Shown here: piece after piece, positions 45,901-52,333 of the stretch | Layout of the letters: each line of letters opens with the position of its first letter | How positions within the stretch are numbered: position 1 is the stretch's first letter | From: Lysobacterales bacterium | Lineage (GTDB): Bacteria > Pseudomonadota > Gammaproteobacteria > Xanthomonadales > Xanthomonadaceae | NCBI GenBank assembly: GCA_014946745.1 | Contig: JADCRD010000002.1 | Span: 863,471 to 927,470 of the forward strand | Direction of reading: 5' to 3' | DNA: 64,000 bases | The notes under the pieces: model-generated | Seen by the model: only the letters and a program-made list of their open reading frames with translations | What the model was told of the DNA's origin: nothing | The model's database searches: none | Made by a program: the position numbers and the translations under genes

Positions 45901-45937
45901 GCGCTTTACCCGCCCACGCGTGCTGCGGATCGGCTGA
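42917..45937 (+). CDS. Periplasmic propeller sensor with membrane helix and diguanylate cyclase domain
   Basis: A 1006-residue transmembrane sensor. A signal/anchor segment (about 18-38) is followed by two-component-regulator propeller repeats (about 45-660, repeated WVGT/WLGT/WIGS motifs such as GYLWVGTQNGIARFDG), a Y_Y_Y beta domain (about 680-745), a membrane helix near 752-775, a short coiled linker, and GGDEF (about 815-965) with GGEEF at 882-886 and DHFKALNDRHGHAAGDQVL. An unusual Cys pair (MGCCNGGGHARS) sits before the Y_Y_Y domain. It probably senses a periplasmic ligand, such as a saccharide, and makes c-di-GMP. Confidence 0.92.
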   Translation: MLAHLHRCPPPHRRRPGALLRACSWLLGLALAAPAWALDPSTDFGDYLLERWTAEDGLPQITVLTLAQDSQGYLWVGTQNGIARFDGRRFHTFNRVNTGLDLTMPAASLAGPDGAVWFGTPRGLLRQQNGRFEEVAIASAPTSVRALQFWDGQLLAATVDGLRSPGRPGRPEYLGGESVHALALDAVDRLWAAAESALFLLELGHEARRIALPQADTRPLALAVWQGAIVLGSRDGVWRFDLGDGVWSRLFPDLAGQAVPTLRVDRHGNLWAASVEHLQRLRPDGALEAIGEAEFVARPWLHVIFEDREGDLWLGSQRESLLRISDSALRVIGRRQGLHDNLLWSVLDDGEGGLWVGTNGGLAHWRPDAGFARVEQGDALPDPAVYSLHRDPQGSVWLGTRAGLARLREGAIEVAPAFQPLASAQITSFADDEGALWIGSLEGLWRWKDGALARFGAAPGSPEARIRSLLRQEDGSLLVGTEGGLRRLRGEHWDSPAWAESLNGSFISSLRPLPDGALLLTTLDKGIALYRLGELRSFGPPDGLPSANAWTSDLVGTYVYISTNDGAYRLPLARMFDADREAGLQAEVVIRAVNRARGDQRMGCCNGGGHARSARVGTQLFYPTTNGLIRLDSERVQQAADWPGLSIEAVETSAGALDFPQQVRVDQPPRDLAIRFAGVSLRHANEIQFRYRLDGYQSRWTDAVGLRAVYTGLPPGDYRFLLEGRFSGREWQRAQTPLDITVAPAWHELRSVHLAAVLVLLGLLTLGWRYSLGRSERQRRALAEAVRERTEALDRANERLRSANAALLEESRTDALTGCANRRAALRLLSEWPAYALMLVDLDHFKALNDRHGHAAGDQVLITAATLMRARLGPSAVLARWGGEEFLVIWPGLDLPQALAEAEQLRATLAQAAFHTLGGQALRVTCSIGVAEHPLHGSRGDWQLSLELADRALYRAKANGRNRVEGAQLELAPGQALPAAGETQALDALVQQGSLRFTRPRVLRIG

Positions 45938-45989
45938 AGGCCGCTGTGTAGACTGCGGCGCGCTTCTCGCCCACACGCCCAAGGTCTGC

Positions 45990-47195
45990 ATGAGCCCCGC
46001 CGAACCGAACCCCGCGGTCGATACCGCCAGCCTGCGCCTGCTCGATGCCGCCAGCGCGGCCCGCCGACTGAGCCGGGTCGATGCCGCCGAAGCCGCGGAG
46101 GCGCTGGTGCATCTCACCCATGGACAGGCCGCCGAGGTGCTGGAGCAGCTCAGCGAAGGCCAGCGCGCGGCGATCCGCGCCGCCGGCGTGTCCGGTCTGC
46201 CCGATGCGCGCGCGCTGGACTATCCCGAGGGCTGCGTCGGTCGACTGCTGGAATCCGCCCCCGCCGTGTTCGCGCCCGAGCTGCGCGTCGATGCCGCCAT
46301 CGAAGCCCTGCGCGAGATCGTCCAGCGGCGCATGGTGATCTACGTCTTTGTGGTTGATGCACAGCAGCGCCTGCAGGGTGTGGTGGCTTTCCGCGAGCTG
46401 GTGTTCGCGCGGCCTGAGCAGACGCTGGCCGACATCATGCTGCGCCAGCCTTTCAGCCTGCGGCCGGAAATGCCCCTGGAAGAGGCCATGCGCGAAGTGG
46501 TGACCCGGCACTACCCGGTGTATCCGGTCTGCGATGGCGAAGCTCGGCTGATTGGTCTCGTGCCCGGCGCGGTGCTGTTCGAGCAGCAGGCCTTCGAGAT
46601 CTCGGCCCAGGCCGGTGCGATGGTCGGCGTCGAGCGCGAGGAGCGACTCGCCACGCCGCTGTGGCGCAGCTTCCGCTTCCGCCATCCCTGGCTGCTGATC
46701 AATCTGCTCACCGTGTTCCTGGCAGCGGGCGTTGTCGGTGCGTTCGAGCATGCGATCGAGCAGCTGGTGGTGCTGGCGCTGTTCCTGCCGGTGCTGGCGG
46801 GGCAGTGCGGCAACCTCGGCGCGCAGTCGCTGGCGGTGACCCTGCGCGCGATGACGCTGGGCGAGACCCGGCAGATCCGACCGCTCAAGCTCGCCGGCAA
46901 AGAGGCCTTGCTCGGTCTGGTCAACGGCCTGATCACCGGCGCCTTGGCCGCCGCTGCGATGTACTGGGCGGCCGGACGCAATCCGGGCGGTGATCCGCTG
47001 CAGCTGGCCCTCGTGACCTTCACGGCGATGAGCATCGGCTGCGCGCTCGCCGGTGTGGCTGGCGCGCTGGTGCCGCTCGCGCTGAAGCGCGCCGGCGCCG
47101 ATCCGGCGACCGCGTCCGCCATCCTGCTGAGCACCGCCACCGACGTGCTCAGCATGGGGCTGTTCCTGGGGCTTGCCTCGCTGGTTCTGCTGTAG
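45990..47195 (+). CDS. mgtE: MgtE-family magnesium transporter
   Basis: A 401-residue Mg2+ channel/transporter. The N-terminal helical domain (about 15-75) is shorter than in typical 450-residue MgtE. A CBS pair follows (about 85-205: MVIYVFVVDAQQRLQGVVAFREL, HYPVYPVCDGEARLIGLVPG). The five-helix pore domain then begins at about 228, with VLAGQCGNLGAQSLAVTLRAMTLGE and the conserved Asp in LLSTATDVLSMGLFLGLASL. The start is the first Met upstream of the helical domain, and a TAGACT box lies 35 bases upstream. Confidence 0.9.
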   Translation: MSPAEPNPAVDTASLRLLDAASAARRLSRVDAAEAAEALVHLTHGQAAEVLEQLSEGQRAAIRAAGVSGLPDARALDYPEGCVGRLLESAPAVFAPELRVDAAIEALREIVQRRMVIYVFVVDAQQRLQGVVAFRELVFARPEQTLADIMLRQPFSLRPEMPLEEAMREVVTRHYPVYPVCDGEARLIGLVPGAVLFEQQAFEISAQAGAMVGVEREERLATPLWRSFRFRHPWLLINLLTVFLAAGVVGAFEHAIEQLVVLALFLPVLAGQCGNLGAQSLAVTLRAMTLGETRQIRPLKLAGKEALLGLVNGLITGALAAAAMYWAAGRNPGGDPLQLALVTFTAMSIGCALAGVAGALVPLALKRAGADPATASAILLSTATDVLSMGLFLGLASLVLL

Positions 47196-47727
47196 CGGAA
47201 TCGCGGGGCGCGTCCCACGCGCAGACCGCCGCGCGGCGCCGCTCGGCCATTCGGACCGAGCAGCGAAGTTGGCGGTGAGGGCCGGTGGGTCAAGACCCAC
47301 CCTATGGACCTTGCGCGACATGGGGTCGGTGTCGATCCACGCCATTGGCCTTGAGCGGCATTGGGTGGGCTTCGATCCATGCCTGGGATCGTGTGCGGCA
47401 TAAGGTGGGTCTTGACCCACCGACCGCATAGGGTGGGTCTTGACCCCCCGACCTCAGGCCTGTCGCGCCGACCTGCGCCGCGTGCGGCAGCCGCAAACGC
47501 GACGCCGCGAAAGCCCCGCGATCCAGCCGCATAGGGTGGGTCTTGACCCACCGACCTCAGGCCTGTCGCGCCGACCTGCGCCGCGAGCGGCAGCCGCAAA
47601 CGCGACGCCGCGAAAGGCCCGCGATCCAGCCGCATAGGGTGGGTCTTGACCCACCGTCCTCAGGCCATCGCGCCGACCTTCGGCGCGCGCGGCACCTGCC
47701 AACCGGGCTCCGCTCGAAGCGCGTGCG
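47196..47727. repeat. Cluster 4 of the palindromic repeat, including a 103-bp tandem duplication
   Basis: Palindrome copies lie at 47284-47301, 47404-47421, 47432-47449 (last pairs degraded), 47535-47552 and 47638-47655. From about 47431 a 103-bp unit, consisting of one palindrome plus the segment ACCTCAGGCCTGTCGCGCCG..., is repeated 2.2 times with a few substitutions. The gap of 532 bp holds no other gene; the frames running through it are repeat translations. Confidence 0.9.
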
Positions 47728-50700
47728 TCAGAGCAGGGGCGCAAACAGCTCCGCCAGATCGTCCTCGCCGAAGGCCACCTTGGTGCTGGTGCCGCCGTCC
47801 AGCACGGCCTGCGCCAGCTGCGCCTTGGCCTGCTGAAGGTTCTGGATCTTCTCCTCGACCGTGCCCGCGCAGATCAATCGGTACACGAACACCGGCTTGT
47901 CCTGGCCGATGCGGTGGGCGCGGTCGGTGGCCTGCGATTCCACCGCCGGGTTCCACCAGGGGTCGTAGTGGATCACGGTGTCGGCGGCGGTCAGGTTCAG
48001 GCCGACGCCGCCGGCCTTCAGGCTGATCAGGAACACCGGCACCTCGCCGGCCTGGAAGCGCTCGACCAGGCTGGTGCGGTCGCGGGTCTGTCCGGTCAGC
48101 ACCAGCGGCTGGATGCCGCGTTCGTTCAGCGCCTGCTCGATCAGCGCCAGCATCTCGGCGAACTGGCTGAACACCAGCACGCGGCGGCCTTCGGCCAGCA
48201 GGCTGTCGAGCAGATCGAGCAGCAGGTCGAGCTTGGCCGAGTCCTCGACGCTGCGCGCATGCGCCAGCTTGACCAGGCGCGGATCGCAGCAGACCTGGCG
48301 CAGCTTCAGCAGGGCATCGAGCACGATGATGCCGCTCTGGGCGAGGCCGCGTTCGGCGATCGCCTCGCGCACGCGCTCGTGCTGCACCAGGCGCAGGGTT
48401 TCGTACAGCTCGCGCTGCCGGCCTTCCAGCTCGACCTCACGCAGGATCTCCGTCTTCGGCGGCAGGTCGGTCAGCACGTCCTGCTTGCGCCGGCGCAGCA
48501 TCAGCGGCGCGATGCGCCGATTCAGCCGCTGCTGGCGCTCGATGTCGGCCTGCTTCTCGATCGGCGTGCGGTACAAGCGATTGAACTGGCGCTCGCTGCC
48601 GAGCACGCCGGGCTCGACCGCATCCATCTGCGCCCACAGCTCGCCCAAGTGGTTCTCCAGCGGCGTGCCGGTCATCGCCAGCCGGCGGCTGACGTTCAGC
48701 TCGCGAACCACCTGCGCGGCCTGGGTGCGCACGTTCTTGATGGTCTGCGCCTCGTCCAGCACCAGCAGCGAGAAGGGCTGGGCCACCAGCACTTCGCGAT
48801 CGCGCGGCAGCAGCGGGTAGGTGGTGATGACCAGATCGAACTCGGCCATCGACTCGAACAGGGCCTCGCGCTGGCTGCCGTGCAGCACCAGCACCTTCAG
48901 CTGCGGGCAGAAGCGCCGCGCCTCGTTGCGCCAGTTCAGCACCAGCGAAGTCGGCGCCACCACCAGCACCGGGTCGGGCAGGCGCCCGGCCTGCTTCTCC
49001 ACCAGCACATGCGCCAGCACCTGAACGGTTTTGCCCAGGCCCATGTCGTCGGCGAGGATGCCGCCCAGCTTGGCGGCTGCCAGAAAGCCCAGCCAGTCCA
49101 GACCATCGCGCTGATACGGGCGCAGCTCGGCGCCGAAATCGGTCGGCGGGTCGACCTGCACGCGGCGGCTGCGCAGCTGCTCCAGCTGCTGGTACAGCGG
49201 GGCGGCTCCGCGCCAGACCAGGCTGGCGCCGGTCAGCTCTTCGACCAGGGTGCTCTGCGCGCGGCCCAGGCGGATCGGGCCCTCGCGGTTCGAGCTGTCT
49301 TCCAGCCATTCGAGCAAGGGCTCGAGCAGCGCACGCAGGCGCTTCAGCGGCAGGCGGATGCGGCGATTGGCATCCAGCGGCGCCACGTAGGTCGCGTTGT
49401 CCGGCTCGCGCGGGCCGGGGCGGCGCGGAAAATCCGGGTCAGCCAGCACATGCCGCAGCACCGGCATCAGATCGATGCGCTCGCCGCCGATCTCGATGCC
49501 CAGGCTCAGGTTGAACCAGGCGCCGCCGGCGTCCTCATCGACTTCGGCCAGCCAGCCCTCGCTGCCGTCGAGCACGCGCGCCGGGTAGTCGCGGGCGAAG
49601 CGCACCTCGAAGCCGGCGTCTTCCAGCCGCGGCAGCAGCGGCTGCCAGTGCTCGGCGTCGGCGTGGCCGGCGCGGCCGCGCGGCAGCACGAAATCTTCGG
49701 GGCTGAAGTCCTGGCTGGCGGCCATCGCCGCGCCGAACTCGTCGTCGGCGGCGCGCAGGCCCAGCTCGTTCAAGCGCTCCAGCGCGGCCAGTTCGGCCGC
49801 CGCCGAGCGATGCACTTCGTAGACCTCACCCTGGTGGTAATGCCGCTCAACCTGCCGCGCGCCCACCGGCGGCAGCAGCAGCGGCGGGTAGGCGAAGGAC
49901 AGCCGCGCGCTGGCGACCTGGCGGTGGCCGTTGCGGCCGACCACGCGCTGCTCGCGCAGCTCGAGCACCGGAATCGGCGGCGCCTGCAGCAGCTGCACGC
50001 TGCCGCGCGCGCGCGGCGGCGGCAGGCCGGGCAGCTGGCTCAGCTTCTTCAGGCGCTCGCCAACGTGATCGACGTGTTCGGGCAGCAGCGCGGGCGCGCT
50101 GGACAGCAGGCCCGGCAGCTTGGGGTCGGCATCGAGCGCGCCGAACTCGCCGCGGTTGCGGTCCAGGTAGAGCAGCGCCTCGCCCTCCAGCACCAGCGCG
50201 CCGGGCGCGTCGATGACGCGGCAGTACAGGCGCTGGCTGCCGTCGTCCAGATCCAGCCAGTCGAGCTCCAGCCCGCGCTTCGGCCCCAGCGTGAGCCGCT
50301 GGCCCGAGGCGCGCTCCAGCAGCAGCGGCCATTCGGCCGCCAGCGCCAGCAGCGCGCGCGCCTGATGTGCAGAACGCACCGGCAGGAAGTGGCGCTCGGC
50401 GCGGGTCAGCCCGTACAGCGGCTCCGCGCCCAGGCCCAGCGCGGCCAGCCGCTCCAGCTGTTCGGCCGAGTAGCCACCGGGCGGCTTGGGGCTGGGCCCA
50501 CCGACCTGGCCGAGTTCGATCGCCACCGGGTTGGCAAAGCCGCCGCGCTTGCCCGCGCGCACCAAGCTGGGCTGCACCAGCAGCACCGGCTGCGGCAGGT
50601 CCATCACCTTCAGCAGCAGGGCCGGCGCGCGCTCGGGCTCGGGCTCCGGGTCCACCTTCGGCAGCGGCCGCGGGCCCACGCCGTCGACCTTGGCCATCCA

Positions 50701-51033
50701 GCGGTCCCAGGGCCGCAGCGCGGCCTCGGGCGAGGAGTCGGTCAGCGCCAGCAGCAGGGCGGCGGCGTGCAGGCAGCGCGTCTCGCGGCACTCGCAGATC
50801 CAGCGCGCCTGCAGGCCCTTGTCGCGGCCGGTCTGCATCAGGCTGATGCCGGTCGAGCCCAGGGTGCGGCCAATCGGCAAGCGCCCTGCGATCAGGCCGC
50901 CGGGGCCGTAGTCGAAGAAGTTGATGTTCTCGACCGCCCCGGCCAGCTCGGCCCCGCCGCGCAAGGCGGCCGGATCGAACCAGCGCTGCCAGTCCTGCGA
51001 CTGCAGCAGGGCGATGAACTCGGCTTTGGTCAT
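47728..51033 (-). CDS. SNF2-family helicase-like ATPase with SWIM zinc finger
   Basis: A 1101-residue SWI2/SNF2 ATPase. The N-terminus carries a SWIM-type zinc motif (CEC-RETR-CLH, residues 80-89), followed by a long bacterial SNF2-associated region. The ATPase core starts near 640 with ADDMGLGKTVQVLAHV (motif I), LVLDEAQTIKNV (motif II, DEAQ) and MTGTPLENHLGELW. It ends with YDPWWNPAVESQATDRAHRIGQDKPVFVYRL (motifs V-VI). Such proteins translocate on duplex DNA; RapA-like recycling of RNA polymerase or DNA repair roles are possible, with no context to decide. Confidence 0.92.
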   Translation of the reverse strand: MTKAEFIALLQSQDWQRWFDPAALRGGAELAGAVENINFFDYGPGGLIAGRLPIGRTLGSTGISLMQTGRDKGLQARWICECRETRCLHAAALLLALTDSSPEAALRPWDRWMAKVDGVGPRPLPKVDPEPEPERAPALLLKVMDLPQPVLLVQPSLVRAGKRGGFANPVAIELGQVGGPSPKPPGGYSAEQLERLAALGLGAEPLYGLTRAERHFLPVRSAHQARALLALAAEWPLLLERASGQRLTLGPKRGLELDWLDLDDGSQRLYCRVIDAPGALVLEGEALLYLDRNRGEFGALDADPKLPGLLSSAPALLPEHVDHVGERLKKLSQLPGLPPPRARGSVQLLQAPPIPVLELREQRVVGRNGHRQVASARLSFAYPPLLLPPVGARQVERHYHQGEVYEVHRSAAAELAALERLNELGLRAADDEFGAAMAASQDFSPEDFVLPRGRAGHADAEHWQPLLPRLEDAGFEVRFARDYPARVLDGSEGWLAEVDEDAGGAWFNLSLGIEIGGERIDLMPVLRHVLADPDFPRRPGPREPDNATYVAPLDANRRIRLPLKRLRALLEPLLEWLEDSSNREGPIRLGRAQSTLVEELTGASLVWRGAAPLYQQLEQLRSRRVQVDPPTDFGAELRPYQRDGLDWLGFLAAAKLGGILADDMGLGKTVQVLAHVLVEKQAGRLPDPVLVVAPTSLVLNWRNEARRFCPQLKVLVLHGSQREALFESMAEFDLVITTYPLLPRDREVLVAQPFSLLVLDEAQTIKNVRTQAAQVVRELNVSRRLAMTGTPLENHLGELWAQMDAVEPGVLGSERQFNRLYRTPIEKQADIERQQRLNRRIAPLMLRRRKQDVLTDLPPKTEILREVELEGRQRELYETLRLVQHERVREAIAERGLAQSGIIVLDALLKLRQVCCDPRLVKLAHARSVEDSAKLDLLLDLLDSLLAEGRRVLVFSQFAEMLALIEQALNERGIQPLVLTGQTRDRTSLVERFQAGEVPVFLISLKAGGVGLNLTAADTVIHYDPWWNPAVESQATDRAHRIGQDKPVFVYRLICAGTVEEKIQNLQQAKAQLAQAVLDGGTSTKVAFGEDDLAELFAPLL

Positions 51034-51193
51034 GCGTCATGCGCGCTCGCGAAGCGGCCGGCCCCGACTCCGCGCCACGCGGAAGAGGGGCCAAGCCCGA
51101 CCCGCGAGCGTAGCAGGATGGATCGGAAATCCGAATGGCTGGAGGTGGGGGAGGTTGGGGTGGCGCGGTCCCGCTGGGCGATACTCCCGTTCC

Positions 51194-51430
51194 ATGAAGA
51201 TCGTCGTCTCGCTCCCAGATCCGCTGTGCTTGAAGGCCGAGCAGCTCGCGAAGGCGCTGGGTGTGTCGCGCAGCAGGCTCTATGCCGAGGCGATCGCGGA
51301 GTACCTCGCCCGGCGCGGCGGCGCAGCGATTACCGCCAAGTTGAACGACGTGTTTGCCGAGCAGAAGTCCGCCCTGTCAGACGAGCTTGCTCGCGCTCAA
51401 TCGAACAGCCTCAGTGATGGTGCGTGGTGA
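51194..51430 (+). CDS. CopG/MazE-like ribbon-helix-helix antitoxin
   Basis: A 78-residue protein with an RHH domain (MKIVVSLPDPLCLKAEQLAKALGVSRSRLYAEAIAEYLARR) and a C-terminal toxin-binding-like tail (AAITAKLNDVFAEQKSALSDELARAQSNSLSDGAW). This is the layout of MazE-type antitoxins that precede mazF toxins. A full toxin does not follow; only a seven-codon remnant overlapping the last codons is present. The protein could still act as an orphan regulator. Confidence 0.82.
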   Translation: MKIVVSLPDPLCLKAEQLAKALGVSRSRLYAEAIAEYLARRGGAAITAKLNDVFAEQKSALSDELARAQSNSLSDGAW

Positions 51431-51440
51431 GCATCCGTAG
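51417..51440 (+). pseudogene. Probable remnant of a MazF-type toxin gene
   Basis: An ATG at 51417, overlapping the antitoxin 3' end by 14 bases in another frame, reads MVRGEHP and then a stop. MazF toxins commonly begin with a similar MxRGE.. sequence and start in just this overlap. No continuation of a MazF fold is seen in the three plus-strand frames downstream. With so few residues the call rests mainly on position. Confidence 0.4.
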
Positions 51441-51726
51441 GCGCGTTGGTGACGAGGTGGCGAAGTCGCGAAGCAAAACGTGCCCCCTGAATTTCCGCTT
51501 CCGTTTGCCGGCGCTCGCGGGCTGTGTTTTTCTGCACTCAAACACTGACCCGGCCTGACCGCCTCGACAAGAACGACGTGGCGACCGGGTGCGAAAGCCC
51601 CCGAAGGGCGGCTTTTGCGTGTCTGGAGTGACCGGTCGAGTGTATCGGTGGCACGGCGCACGCACGTCCCCAAGCAATCTCACTCAACGCCCCGATTTGT
51701 CTGTCGCTCTCCGTCACGGAGCCCTA
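51441..51726. other. Intergenic DNA with a hairpin at 51594-51615
   Basis: No gene is seen. AAAGCC (51594-51599) and GGCTTT (51610-51615) can pair around CCCGAAGGGC, followed by a single further T, so it is a weak terminator-like structure. This stretch is visibly lower in G+C than its surroundings. Confidence 0.4.
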
Positions 51727-52278
51727 ATGAACACACCAGAGCGATCCCACGCCGGCTTCCATGTCGCGGTCGACGGTGATGATGTCAACGCCCAACCGAA
51801 TCGGCACCGACGTACGGGAGCCCCAGGTGCGCCGATACGCAAGAGTGCCACTGCCACCGCGATGCTCCTGACCACGGTCTTTGGTCTCAGCGCATGTTCG
51901 ACGTGCGTGCGAGGCGTCAAGGACGTGATGGATCGCGGTGACGAGGCGCATGGTTTCTGCGCCGCTACCGTGATTCGACCGAGTCGCTCCGAGTTCGAGA
52001 GCATTGGATACTTCGGTCACTGCTTCTACCGGGGCAGAGATCTCGGGCCCTGTGGAGAGCTTGCCGTTTCCCCTCATGGTCGATACGCGGCATGGGTGGA
52101 TAGTTCTACGGCGACGGTCAAGGCCTTTGCACCAGGGTGGTCCGATCCGCGTTGGATCACTTACGAGCGCAACACCAAGATCTCGCGACTTGCCGTCACC
52201 GATGATCCCGCCCAGGTGCACGTCTTCACCGAGGGTGCAATCGCGCCTTCGTCAATCGATATTCCACGCGGCGAATAG
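51727..52278 (+). CDS. Predicted lipoprotein, function unknown
   Basis: A 183-residue protein in which a hydrophobic segment ends in a lipobox (AMLLTTVFGLSACSTC, Cys near residue 57). If translated from the ATG at 51727 the lipobox lies unusually far in, so a later start (for example the ATG at 51862 or a nearby alternative codon) is possible. The mature part (CGELAVSPHGRYAAWVDSSTATVKAF, RWITYERNTKISRLAV) looks like one or two propeller blades. Base and codon use are less GC-biased than in neighbouring genes, which hints at acquisition. Confidence 0.6.
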   Translation: MNTPERSHAGFHVAVDGDDVNAQPNRHRRTGAPGAPIRKSATATAMLLTTVFGLSACSTCVRGVKDVMDRGDEAHGFCAATVIRPSRSEFESIGYFGHCFYRGRDLGPCGELAVSPHGRYAAWVDSSTATVKAFAPGWSDPRWITYERNTKISRLAVTDDPAQVHVFTEGAIAPSSIDIPRGE

Positions 52279-52333
52279 GCGGGCTGGCGTGGAGAGCGAG
52301 GTGGCCCCGAGGCCAGCGCGCACCGTGTCCGCC

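Noticed and set aside
46780..46870. MgtE pore segment GQCGNLGAQ as an unusual variant
   Set aside because: On reflection it keeps the GN-x-G-x-Q pattern seen in normal MgtE proteins, so it is not remarkable.
47404..47655. Possible CRISPR array (regularly repeated short palindrome)
   Set aside because: The 'spacers' are themselves near-identical copies (tandem duplication), repeats are only 18 bp, orientation varies between clusters, and no cas genes are present.
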